The notes beneath the pieces are model-generated. The model was not told where the DNA came from, searched no databases, and saw only the letters and a list, made by a program, of their open reading frames with translations. A stretch of 53,566 nt of DNA, taken from UBA9676 sp036005525 (GTDB lineage Bacteria > Actinomycetota > Actinomycetes > Streptosporangiales > Streptosporangiaceae). The stretch spans positions 1 through 53,566 of the forward strand of contig DASYQM010000258.1 of the NCBI GenBank assembly GCA_036005525.1. The letters are read 5' to 3'. The position numbers were made by a program, and so were the translations under genes. This document shows positions 22,973 through 30,682 of the stretch, piece after piece; the stretch's first letter is position 1, and every line of letters begins with the position of its first letter.

Positions 22973-24400
22973 CTACCCGCTGACCGCCTGTGCGAAGTCG
23001 GCGAAGTTCGCGATGAGGAGATCGATGTCGCTCTCGTCGTGCTGGACCGAGATGAGCCACTGCTCGGTCTTCCCCCACGGCGGCAGGAAGACCCCCCCGT
23101 TGTGCTGGAACAGCCAGTGAGCCTGGCTGAACCGATCGTCGATGTCCAGGAACCCCCGGTAGTCGCGAACCGGCTCGGGGGAGAAGACCACGCATCCCTT
23201 CGCGCCCGCCGACACCACGTGCGCGGCCAGGCCGCAGCGGGCTATCTGGAGTTGTAGCCCGGCCACCGCGCGCGCCCGCAGCCGCTCAATCCGCTCGTAG
23301 GCCTGCCCGGTAGCCACCTCGCAGAGCATGGCCCGGGCGGCCGCCATGGCCAGCGGGTTGCCGTTGAAGGTGCCCACCATCTCGTAGTCGCCGTTGGCGA
23401 CGTGCTCCATCACCGGCTCCGACCCGCCGATGGCGGCCACGGCGATCCCGCCGCCGATCGCCTTCGCCAGGCAGATGATGTCGGGGGTCACCCCGGTCAG
23501 CCCGGTGGCCCCGCTTGGCCCCGCGGTCAGGCCGGTCTTGACCTCGTCGAAGGTGAGCAGCGCGCCGTGGGAGTGCAGCAGGTCGGCGAGCGCCGCCAGG
23601 TAGCCGGGCTCGGGGTGGATGATCCCCGCGTTCATCATGATCGGTTCAATGATCATCCCGGCTACCTCGCCGGGGTGCTCGTCGAGCAGGCGGGCAACGC
23701 TGTCGAGGTCGTTGAAGCCGGCCACGAGGGTGAGCTTGATGATCGCGTCCGGGATGCCGGTGCTGGCCGGGGCCTGCGCGGGCTTGTTGGCCGGGCCAAC
23801 CTCCTCGGGCTCGGGGGTGACCGAGACCTGCACCGAGTCGTGATGGCCGTGGTAGCAGCCCTCCACCTTGATGATCAGGTCCCGCCCGGTGACCGCCCGC
23901 ATCAAGTGGACGGCGTCCATCGTCGCCTCGGTGCCGGAGTTGGCGAAGCGCCACAGCGGCAGGCCGAACCGCCGGGCGAGCTCGTCCGCGACGACCAGCG
24001 CATCCTCGGTGGGCTGGGCGAAATGGGTGCCGCGTGCCACCTGGCCGCGGACCGCCTCGACGATCGCCGGGTGGCCATGCCCGGCCAGGGCCGCTCCGTA
24101 CCCGCCGTGCAGGTCCACGTACTCGTTGCCGTCGACGTCGTAGACCTTAGAGCCGCGGCCGTGGCTGAGCCAGACCGGCTGCGGGGCGGTGATCTGCCAG
24201 CTTGAGGTGACGCCGCCCGCCAGCGCGCGGCGCGCGCGCTCGGCCAGGCCGGCCGAGCCGGGCTGGCGCCGTTTGAAGATCCGCTCCTGCTCCGCGATGA
24301 CGCGCTGCAGGTCCACGGGCGACTGCAGCGGCATGTCCTGCTCGCGGCGTGCCGGGCTGTCCTGCTCGCGGCGTGCCGGGCTGTCCTGCTCGCTGGCCAC
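22973..24400 (-). CDS. Class III (PLP-dependent) aminotransferase, glutamate-1-semialdehyde-aminomutase-like
   Basis: A 475-residue fold-type I PLP enzyme. PLP phosphate and ring contacts: RFANSGTEATMDAVHLMRAVTGR, KVEGCYHGHHDSVQVS, GALLTFDEVKTGLT (Asp to the pyridine N) and the Schiff-base Lys in IICLAKAIGGGIAVAAIGG. GTFNGNPLAMAAARAML closes the site. The pattern resembles HemL-type and related amine transaminases; the heme context is absent and the locus context points to amine catabolism, so HemL is unlikely. GTG 24400 is preceded by GGGGAG; the next in-frame ATG is 24334. The N-terminus is made of a 24-bp tandem repeat (EQDSPARR twice). A perfect 16-bp palindrome lies 17 bp upstream. Confidence 0.85.
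   Translation of the reverse strand: MASEQDSPARREQDSPARREQDMPLQSPVDLQRVIAEQERIFKRRQPGSAGLAERARRALAGGVTSSWQITAPQPVWLSHGRGSKVYDVDGNEYVDLHGGYGAALAGHGHPAIVEAVRGQVARGTHFAQPTEDALVVADELARRFGLPLWRFANSGTEATMDAVHLMRAVTGRDLIIKVEGCYHGHHDSVQVSVTPEPEEVGPANKPAQAPASTGIPDAIIKLTLVAGFNDLDSVARLLDEHPGEVAGMIIEPIMMNAGIIHPEPGYLAALADLLHSHGALLTFDEVKTGLTAGPSGATGLTGVTPDIICLAKAIGGGIAVAAIGGSEPVMEHVANGDYEMVGTFNGNPLAMAAARAMLCEVATGQAYERIERLRARAVAGLQLQIARCGLAAHVVSAGAKGCVVFSPEPVRDYRGFLDIDDRFSQAHWLFQHNGGVFLPPWGKTEQWLISVQHDESDIDLLIANFADFAQAVSG
24334..24393. repeat. 24-bp in-frame tandem repeat at the aminotransferase N-terminus
   Basis: Two identical 24-bp units (24334-24357, 24358-24381) plus a 12-bp partial copy (24382-24393) encode the repeated octapeptide EQDSPARR. 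The unit length is a multiple of three, so copy-number change would keep the frame. Confidence 0.85.
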
Positions 24401-24417
24401 GATGCTCCCCTCGAACT

Positions 24418-24433
24418 GACTGAACGTTCAGTC
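24418..24433. promoter_or_regulatory. TetR-type operator, site 5 (perfect palindrome)
   Basis: GACTGAACGTTCAGTC is a perfect 16-bp palindrome, the best site of the set and the basis of the consensus. It lies 17 bp upstream of the GTG start of the class III aminotransferase on the minus strand, so a bound dimer would block promoter access or early elongation. Confidence 0.8.
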
Positions 24434-24488
24434 TAAGACCCCGGCTCCGGCGGGGGCAAGGGGCAAGGAGCTCGAGGGCGGCAGCAAG

Positions 24489-24875
24489 CTACCGCTGACC
24501 GCTGTCCCTGCCCACCGGGTGCGACCGGACGGCGGGGATGCGCACGGCCACGAGCCGCCAGCCGATCAGGAAGAGGCCGAGGAACAGGGCCGAGACACCG
24601 ATGAACACGAGGTCGGTGCCCTGCCCGGAGACCGCCCGCAGCACCTGGCCGAACGCGACCGTCGCGAGCCACACGCCCACGCCCGTGGGCGCGAGTGCGG
24701 TCGGCCGGCGCCAGGCGCGGGTGGCGACTTCGCCGATGGCTAGGCCCACCAGGAACGGCCATGCGGTGCTCGTCATCCCGGCCAGGCTTTCCCCCGCATG
24801 ATGGTTGGCGCGGCCGATCACGACGAAGGCGAGCACGCAGCACACGTCGGCGAGCACGCCGAGGGCAGCACGCAC
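24489..24875 (-). CDS. DUF3054 family membrane protein
   Basis: A 128-residue protein with about four membrane spans: LGVLADVCCVLAFVVIGR at the N-terminus, WPFLVGLAIGEVATRAW, GVGVWLATVAFGQVLRAV, and LVFIGVSALFLGLFLIGWR. DVCCVLAFVVIGRANHHAG and the TAWPFLVG motif are the DUF3054 signature; function unknown. The GTG start (24875) is preceded by TAGCCT (24887-24882 on the minus strand) at six bases, so the mRNA is probably leaderless. It is divergent from the flavodoxin-like gene and lies outside the palindrome-controlled locus. Confidence 0.8.
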   Translation of the reverse strand: MRAALGVLADVCCVLAFVVIGRANHHAGESLAGMTSTAWPFLVGLAIGEVATRAWRRPTALAPTGVGVWLATVAFGQVLRAVSGQGTDLVFIGVSALFLGLFLIGWRLVAVRIPAVRSHPVGRDSGQR

Positions 24876-24956
24876 AGGCTCAGGCTAGCGGCGCGGCCCG
24901 GCGTACACTGCGGGAGTGCCTGATCATGGCGCGGTCGGCCGGCGCGTGCCCGGGTC

Positions 24957-25409
24957 ATGGCTACCTTGCTGATCGTCCACCACACCGCATCGCCCGCGCT
25001 GCAGGCGATGTTCGAGGCCGTCGTGGCGGGGGCGTCCACCGACGAGATCGAGGGTGTCGAGGTGGCCGTGCGGCCCGCGCTGACCGCGTCCGCGGCGGAT
25101 GTGCTCACCGCGGACGGGTACCTGCTCGGCACCCCGGCCAACATCGGCTACATGTCGGGGGCGCTCAAGCACTTCTTCGACGGCATCTACTACCCATGCC
25201 TCGAGGCGACCAAGGGCCGGCCGTACGCGCTGTACGTGCACGGCAACTCCGATACCGCGGGTGCCGTCCGCGCGGTGGAGTCGATCACCACCGGCCTGTC
25301 GTGGCGGCGTGCCCGGCCGCCGCTGTCCGTCATCGGCCCCCCGTCCGCGGCCGACCTGGAGGAATGCTGGGAGCTCGGTGCCGTCATGGCCGCCGGGCTC
25401 GCCGGGTGA
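24957..25409 (+). CDS. Flavodoxin-like NAD(P)H-dependent oxidoreductase
   Basis: A 150-residue flavodoxin-fold protein. The FMN phosphate loop LLIVHHTASPALQAMFEAVV is at the N-terminus. DGYLLGTPANIGYMSGALKHFFDGIYYPC is the typical second flavin-contact loop (TPANIGYMSG). YALYVHGNSDTAGAVRAVESI ends the sheet. Likely an FMN-dependent reductase or quinone-oxidoreductase-like protein; the electron donor is not evident. A TACACT -10-like box (24904-24909) lies upstream, giving a leader of about 40 nt; the RBS is weak. Its TGA abuts the convergent antiporter stop directly (TGATCA). Confidence 0.8.
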   Translation: MATLLIVHHTASPALQAMFEAVVAGASTDEIEGVEVAVRPALTASAADVLTADGYLLGTPANIGYMSGALKHFFDGIYYPCLEATKGRPYALYVHGNSDTAGAVRAVESITTGLSWRRARPPLSVIGPPSAADLEECWELGAVMAAGLAG

Positions 25410-26531
25410 TCACTGCGGCGTGCGGTCCTGGCCGGGTGGGCGTCCCGGTCGGCGCGCCAGCCCCGCACCGGCGGCCACGGTCACCACGACCAGCGGGACG
25501 ACCGTCAGGCGCGGGTCCGGGGACGCCGAGTGGGCCGTGGCCAGCAGGGAGCCGAGGAAGACCAGGTACGCGCCGATAATCAGGGCGCCGGTCACCCGGC
25601 TCACGCCGCTGTCCCGGTAGGCGAAGGCGAGCGAGGCCAGCGTCATCACCAGGTACCAGACCGCGATGAGGACCGAGTCGGGTGAGGGCGGCCCGAGCCC
25701 GGTGATGGTGGCGGGGATGAGCAGCCCGGCCGCCACGTTCAGCGCGTTGCTGTTCAGCGTCGTGCTCAGCATGGCCGCCCCGCGCCCCCTGGCCGCCAGG
25801 TAGACGGCGGCGACCGCGTTCGGCAGGCTGGTCACCGCGGCGAGGACGACGCCGCCGGTGACGATCTCGGGCACCGCGAAACGCGTGCCGAGCAGCGACG
25901 CCGCCCGCTCCATGGTCACGCTGGCCGCCACCACGACCACCAGGGCGGCCGCCGCGACGGCGACGTCCCGGCCGCGCCCGTGTCGCGGGTGGATCACTTC
26001 CTCCAGCTCCTGCTCTTCCTCGGCAACGGCATCGGCGAGCCAGGCCTCCCAGCGCCGCGTCACGGCCATCCGCTGCAGGCGGGCGTGGCCGGCCGCGAGC
26101 ACGAAGAGATAGGGCAGCAGGACCGCGAGCACGGCAACGAGCCCGGCCGCTGGGGAGAGCCAGCCCACCACCGTGACCAGGCAGGCCACCGCTATCCAGA
26201 TGCCGACCACGCCCCCGAGCAGGACGACACGGCGGTGCAGGGCGATGCTCCCGGCGACCACCGCGCCCAGGCCGAGCAGCGCGGCCAGGTTGAAAACATT
26301 AGAGCCGATGACGACCCCGGCGCCGACCTTCTGCTGGTGGGTGGCGAGGGCGGTGACGGCCGCGGTGATCTCCGGCGCGTCCGCCGCCAGCGCGGCGACC
26401 ATGCCGAGCAGGGCCTCCGACATGCCCAGCCGCCCGCCGATCCGTTCCAGGCGGGTGACGAGAACGTAGCTGGTGCCGAGGCTGACGGCCGCGCCCGCCA
26501 GGAAGGCCAGGACCTGGACGGCGACTGGCAT
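25410..26531 (-). CDS. Cation antiporter of the Ca2+:cation (CaCA) exchanger family
   Basis: A 373-residue membrane protein with two inverted halves. The first alpha-repeat reads LLGMVAALAADAPEITAAVTALATHQQ with GSNVFNLAALLGLG; the second reads EIVTGGVVLAAVTSLPNAVAAVYLA with STTLNSNALNVAAGLLIP. These Glu/Pro/Asn motifs (EITA, LPN, SNxxN) carry the cation site in this family. The halves are joined by a long charged loop rich in Glu (DAVAEEEQELEEVIHPRHGRGRD), a plausible regulatory loop. ATG 26531 gives a hydrophobic start MPVAVQVLAFLAGAAV. Ion specificity (Ca2+, Na+ or K+ against H+) cannot be told from sequence. Confidence 0.8.
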   Translation of the reverse strand: MPVAVQVLAFLAGAAVSLGTSYVLVTRLERIGGRLGMSEALLGMVAALAADAPEITAAVTALATHQQKVGAGVVIGSNVFNLAALLGLGAVVAGSIALHRRVVLLGGVVGIWIAVACLVTVVGWLSPAAGLVAVLAVLLPYLFVLAAGHARLQRMAVTRRWEAWLADAVAEEEQELEEVIHPRHGRGRDVAVAAAALVVVVAASVTMERAASLLGTRFAVPEIVTGGVVLAAVTSLPNAVAAVYLAARGRGAAMLSTTLNSNALNVAAGLLIPATITGLGPPSPDSVLIAVWYLVMTLASLAFAYRDSGVSRVTGALIIGAYLVFLGSLLATAHSASPDPRLTVVPLVVVTVAAGAGLARRPGRPPGQDRTPQ

Positions 26532-26598
26532 CGGCGTCCCTCCCAGTCCTGCCAAGGTGAGCGAGGCGCCGACCAGTCTTCCCGGCTCTCCTGCCCTC

Positions 26599-26638
26599 AC
26601 CCTACTGGCGGCACCGGCACCCTACTGGCGGCACCGAG
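26599..26638. repeat. 20-bp tandem repeat, two copies
   Basis: ACCCTACTGGCGGCACCGGC (26599-26618) is followed by a second copy with one or two changes at its end (26619-26638). It lies between the divergent antiporter and acyl-CoA synthetase genes, upstream of the latter's promoter region. Confidence 0.75.
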
Positions 26639-26704
26639 TGCTTTCCGGCCGAGGAGCCCGCAACGTAGCCTTGAGGCGCCGGGACCACGACCAGGGAGGT
26701 GGTC

Positions 26705-28255
26705 ATGGGATCGCTTGGCTTCTGGCGGCGCGCCCTGGCCGATCCGGGCTGGATCGCGGCGGTGGAGCCGGACGGTACCCACCACACCGCAGGCGATGTG
26801 CTGGCCCGGGTGAACCAGCTGACCCACGGCCTGCGAGCCCAGGGGCTGCTGCCCGGTGACGGCGTGGCCGTCCTGGCGCCCAACGGGATCGCGCCGCTGG
26901 AGGTCTACCTGGCCGCGCTGCAGGCTGGCTGGTATGTCACCCCCATCAACTGGCACTTCACGGCCCCCGAGGTCGCCTACATCGTGCGCGACTGTGAGGC
27001 GAAGGCGTTCGTGGTGCATGAGCGGTTCGGCCCGGCCGGGGCCAGGGCCGCCGACGAGGCCGGGGTGCCGGCCGCCGGCCGGATCAGCTACGGGCACGTG
27101 CCCGGCTTCCGCCCCGTGGAGGGCATCCGCGCGGGCCAGCCCACCGGCCTGCCGGAAGGCCGGACCGCCGGCGCCGCCATGCATTACACGTCGGGCACCA
27201 CCGGGCGGCCGAAAGGGGTGCGCCGGCCGCTGTCGGGACTCGACCCGGACGCGGCCGCCGAACTGCTGTCCCTCCTGCCGCAGTTGTTCGGCATCACGGC
27301 CGGCCCGCCGAACGTGCACCTCGTCACGTCGCCGCACTACCACACCGCGGTGACGGTGTTCGGGGGCGGCGCCGCCCAGATGGGGCATTGCCTGGTTTAT
27401 ATGGATTCCTGGGATGCCGAGCAGGCGCTGGCCCTGGTGGAGCGTTACCGGGTCACCAACACCCATATGGTGCCGACCCAGTTCAAGCGGCTGCTCGCGC
27501 TGCCGGAGGAGGTCCGGCGCCGCTACGACACCTCGTCGATGCGCTGGCTGCTGCATGCGGCCGCGCCCTGCCCGGTCGGAATCAAGCACGCGATGCTGGA
27601 TTGGTGGGGGCCGCGAGTGTACGAGTACTACGCGGCCACCGAAGGTGGCGGCACGATCGCCACCCCGCAGGACTGGCTGGCCCGCCCGGGCACGGTGGGC
27701 AGGCCGTGGCCCGTCAGCGAAATCATGATCGCCGACGATGATGGGAACGAGTGCCCGCCCGGGGTGGCCGGCACCGTGTACATGCGGATGACGCTGCCGG
27801 ACTTCGTGTACAAGGGCGACCCGGCCAAGACCGAGGCGAACCGGCTGCGCGGGTACTTCACCGTCGGCGACATCGGCTACCTCGATGCCGGCGGTTTCCT
27901 GTTCCTGTGCGACCGGAAATGCGACATGATCATCTCGGGCGGGGCGAACATCTACCCAGCCGAGGTCGAGGCCGCGATCATCATGCACCCGATGGTGGCC
28001 GACGTGGCGGTGTTCGGCATCCCCGACGACGACTGGGGAGAGTCCGTCAAGGCGGTGGTCGAGCCCGCGGATGGCGCTGCCGTCGGCCCGGACCTGGCAG
28101 CGGACATCCTCGCCTCGCTGGAGGGCGGGCTGTCCCGGATGAAATGGCCGAGGTCGATCGACTTCATCGCCGAGATGCCGCGCGATCCGAGCGGCAAGCT
28201 GCTCAAGCGCCGTCTGCGCGAGCCTTACTGGGAGGGTAAGGGCAGCTCCATCTGA
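26705..28255 (+). CDS. AMP-dependent acyl-CoA synthetase (fadD-like)
   Basis: A 516-residue ANL-superfamily ligase. P-loop-like motif MHYTSGTTGRPKGV (159-172), then EYYAATEGG (A5 motif), GYFTVGDIGYLDAGGFLFLCDRKCDMIISGGANIYPAEVE (A7-A8 with the hinge) and the C-terminal catalytic lysine in DPSGKLLKRRLRE. It activates a carboxylate through an acyl-adenylate and transfers it to CoA. ATG 26705 has GGGAGG at 5 nt, preferred over GTG 26699, which overlaps that RBS. It is monocistronic and converges with the LysR gene. Substrate unknown; it does not carry the locus palindrome. Confidence 0.88.
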   Translation: MGSLGFWRRALADPGWIAAVEPDGTHHTAGDVLARVNQLTHGLRAQGLLPGDGVAVLAPNGIAPLEVYLAALQAGWYVTPINWHFTAPEVAYIVRDCEAKAFVVHERFGPAGARAADEAGVPAAGRISYGHVPGFRPVEGIRAGQPTGLPEGRTAGAAMHYTSGTTGRPKGVRRPLSGLDPDAAAELLSLLPQLFGITAGPPNVHLVTSPHYHTAVTVFGGGAAQMGHCLVYMDSWDAEQALALVERYRVTNTHMVPTQFKRLLALPEEVRRRYDTSSMRWLLHAAAPCPVGIKHAMLDWWGPRVYEYYAATEGGGTIATPQDWLARPGTVGRPWPVSEIMIADDDGNECPPGVAGTVYMRMTLPDFVYKGDPAKTEANRLRGYFTVGDIGYLDAGGFLFLCDRKCDMIISGGANIYPAEVEAAIIMHPMVADVAVFGIPDDDWGESVKAVVEPADGAAVGPDLAADILASLEGGLSRMKWPRSIDFIAEMPRDPSGKLLKRRLREPYWEGKGSSI

Positions 28256-28300
28256 CGTCCGCGGTGTCGCGGTCCCGGCCTAGACGCCGGTTGCGCCGGA

Positions 28301-29317
28301 TCAGCGGTCACCTGATGCGGGCTTGCCGTCCCGGTCGGATGCCGGGCCCGAACCGGTGGCGGCGCCCGAGGCGGCGAGGGTGAGGATGTCGAGCAGGTGG
28401 TCGACGGCGCGCGGGTCGGGCGGCTGGCCATAGGTGACCGCGAACACCTGACGCCAGGCGCCGGGCAGGGGCTGCGTGTGGATGCCGGGGTGGCGGGCCG
28501 CGCGTATCGCCAGGCTGGGCAGGATCGTGACGCCCAGCCCCGCCGCGACGAGCGCCTGCGCCGCGACGTGGTCGTCGGTCGTGAAGGCGATCTTCGGGCT
28601 GAACCCGGCGTGCTGGCAGAGCCAGACCAGATGGCCCCGGCAGTGCTCGCAGCCGGCTATCCAGGGGCTGTGCGCGTGGGCGGCCAGGTCCGCCCGCCCG
28701 GCCTGGCCGGCGCCTCGCCGGGCCCCGCCGGGCTGGGCCGCGCCGGGCTGGGCGCCGCTGCCATGGGCGCCGCCCGGCTGCGGTCTTGTTACCAGGTGAA
28801 CCTGCTCGTCGAGGATCAGCCGGGCCCTGGCGCCTTCCGTGTCGGTGGGCGGGCCGATCAGGGCCCCGTCCTGCATGTACCGGGCAACCAGCGCGACGTC
28901 CACCTGCCCGGCCCGGAGCATCCGCATCGCCTCCGGCTCTTCCGCCTCCGTCAGCAGCAGGTCGATCCCCGGGTGACCGGACGCCAGGCGGGACAGCGCG
29001 GCGGGCACGATGGTCGCCAGCGCGGAGGCGAATCCGGCCAGCCGGATCCGCTCCTGCCGCTGCTCGACATGGGCGGCAAGTTCCCGCTCGGCGGCGTCCA
29101 GCCTGCCCAGGATCTCCTCCGCCCTCCCGGCGAGGAGACGGCCGGCGTCGGTCAGTCGGATGCCCCGGCCCGATCGCTGGGTGAGCGTGGCCCCGGTTTC
29201 AGCCTCAAGCCGCGCGAGGTGGTGGCTGACCGAGGGCTGGGCGTAGTTCAGCGCCCGGGCCGCGGCCGTCACCGATCCATGCCGGGCTACCGCGACCAGG
29301 ACACGCAGCCGGGTCAC
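28301..29317 (-). CDS. LysR family transcriptional regulator
   Basis: A 338-residue LysR protein. The winged HTH is at residues 1-60 (LRVLVAVARHGSVTAAARALNYAQPSVSHHLARLEAETGATLTQRSGRG). The effector domain follows from about 90 (RIRLAGFASALATIVPAAL). An unusual 30-residue Gly/Ala/Gln-rich insertion (residues 179-208) splits the effector domain, built of near-repeats of GGAHGSGAQPGAAQ type. GTG 29317 is the start; a TATCAT box lies about 20 bases upstream. It is downstream of the agmatinase gene on the same strand with 140 bp between them, so its target may be that gene or the acyl-CoA synthetase. Confidence 0.85.
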   Translation of the reverse strand: MTRLRVLVAVARHGSVTAAARALNYAQPSVSHHLARLEAETGATLTQRSGRGIRLTDAGRLLAGRAEEILGRLDAAERELAAHVEQRQERIRLAGFASALATIVPAALSRLASGHPGIDLLLTEAEEPEAMRMLRAGQVDVALVARYMQDGALIGPPTDTEGARARLILDEQVHLVTRPQPGGAHGSGAQPGAAQPGGARRGAGQAGRADLAAHAHSPWIAGCEHCRGHLVWLCQHAGFSPKIAFTTDDHVAAQALVAAGLGVTILPSLAIRAARHPGIHTQPLPGAWRQVFAVTYGQPPDPRAVDHLLDILTLAASGAATGSGPASDRDGKPASGDR

Positions 29318-29457
29318 ATCCAGAATGCAGCAATGATAGATCGCTTTGATTCATCGGCTCATCATCGCCGGGGATACCTATCTGTGCCGGTAGAGCCGCC
29401 GTACCGGAGCAGCCGCTGCACCGGTGAAGCCGGGACGCGGCGTGCCGGCGCCCGTGC

Positions 29458-30480
29458 TCAGGCCGGGGACCGGCCCTCCAGCAGCGGGTCGCCGGGGTTG
29501 CGGACGGGTTTCCCGGCTTGGCGCCGTTGCCGCCAGGCGATCCCCGACAGCGCCTCGAGAACTACCCGGCCCGCCAGGAACGTGGTGATCTCCGCGTGGT
29601 CGTAGGGTGGCGAGACCTCGACCACGTCCATCCCCGCCAGCGGCAGTTCCATCGCGATCCGCCGCACCGCGTCCAGCAGCTGCCGCCCGGTCAGCCCGCC
29701 CGGCTCGGGGGTGCCGGTGCCCGGCGCCATCCCGGGGTCGACCACGTCCACGTCCACGGACAAGAACACCGCGTCGCAGTCGTCGGTGGCTATGGCGAAG
29801 GCCTCGGTCAGGCAGGTGTCCAGGCCCCGCTCCACCACCTCGGTCATCTCATAGCTGCGCATCCGCTGGCCGGCCATCCAGTCGAGCGTCTCCGGCTCGG
29901 GCCAGTAGCCGCGCAGCCCGATCTGCAGGAACCTGTCGCCGCGGACGGCGCCGGACTCGATGAGGCGCCGCATGGGCGTGCCGTGCCCGTACAGCGAGCC
30001 GTACTGGGTGTCGCCGGTGTCGGCGTGGGCGTCGAAGTGGATGAGCGACACCCGCCCCCAGCCGACGTGACGGGCCACCCCGGTCGCGTCGGGGAAGGTA
30101 ACAGTGTGGTCGCCGCCGAGGATCACCGGCAGCGCCCCGCCCTGGCAGGCCGTCAGCACGGCCTCCTCCAGCGTGCGGAGCGAGCGCTCGGTCTCGCCCG
30201 ACGGCATCTCCACGTCACCGGCGTCGGCCACCCGCAGTTCCACTAGTGGGTCCACCCCGAGCGCGAGATGGGGGCGGGAGCTGTCGTGCGGCAGGTAGTC
30301 GGTGAAGCGGATCGCTTGCGGGCCGAACCGGGCACCCGGCCGGTGCGAGGTGCCGCCGTCGAACGGTGCCCCGATGATCAGGACATCCGTGCCCGCCCAG
30401 GCATCGGGCTCGGCGAGGTCGACCTTCGGCACCCCGAGGAAACTGGCATCGGGTCCGTACATTCCGCCGAGCCGCGCCAT
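29458..30480 (-). CDS. speB: Agmatinase / ureohydrolase family protein
   Basis: A 340-residue binuclear Mn2+ hydrolase. Metal ligands are visible: His125 in LGGDHTVTFP, Asp150, His152 and Asp154 in HFDAHADT, and the later SVDVDVVDPGMAPGTGTPEPGGL, with two Asp ligands. GAPFDGGTSHRPGARFGPQAIR is the N-terminal family signature. The family splits guanidino groups to urea plus amine: agmatine to putrescine, or guanidinobutyrate, guanidinopropionate and similar. Agmatinase is the default; the symbol is tentative. It sits 5 kb right of the Pot importer locus and may feed or share its substrate, but no palindrome precedes it. Confidence 0.85.
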   Translation of the reverse strand: MARLGGMYGPDASFLGVPKVDLAEPDAWAGTDVLIIGAPFDGGTSHRPGARFGPQAIRFTDYLPHDSSRPHLALGVDPLVELRVADAGDVEMPSGETERSLRTLEEAVLTACQGGALPVILGGDHTVTFPDATGVARHVGWGRVSLIHFDAHADTGDTQYGSLYGHGTPMRRLIESGAVRGDRFLQIGLRGYWPEPETLDWMAGQRMRSYEMTEVVERGLDTCLTEAFAIATDDCDAVFLSVDVDVVDPGMAPGTGTPEPGGLTGRQLLDAVRRIAMELPLAGMDVVEVSPPYDHAEITTFLAGRVVLEALSGIAWRQRRQAGKPVRNPGDPLLEGRSPA

Positions 30481-30682
30481 CGCCCCTCCCGTAGGTCACT
30501 AATCACGCCAGTATGCCCCGCGGCGGCGGCGGTCCCGGCGCACCGCGAGATACCCGGCACCGCCGGGCGTGGTGGCGCCGGGCGGTCCTCCCTCGGTGAG
30601 GCCCCGGCGGGAGCGCTATTGCGCGCGGTCGGAGGCGCGGACCAGGACGCGCTCGGCGGACTGGTCCGGCCGGGCCGGCCGG

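Noticed and set aside
22973..24400. Class III aminotransferase as heme-pathway HemL
   Set aside because: No other heme genes are nearby, it is controlled by the locus palindrome, and it sits with an amine importer. The resemblance is at fold-subgroup level only.
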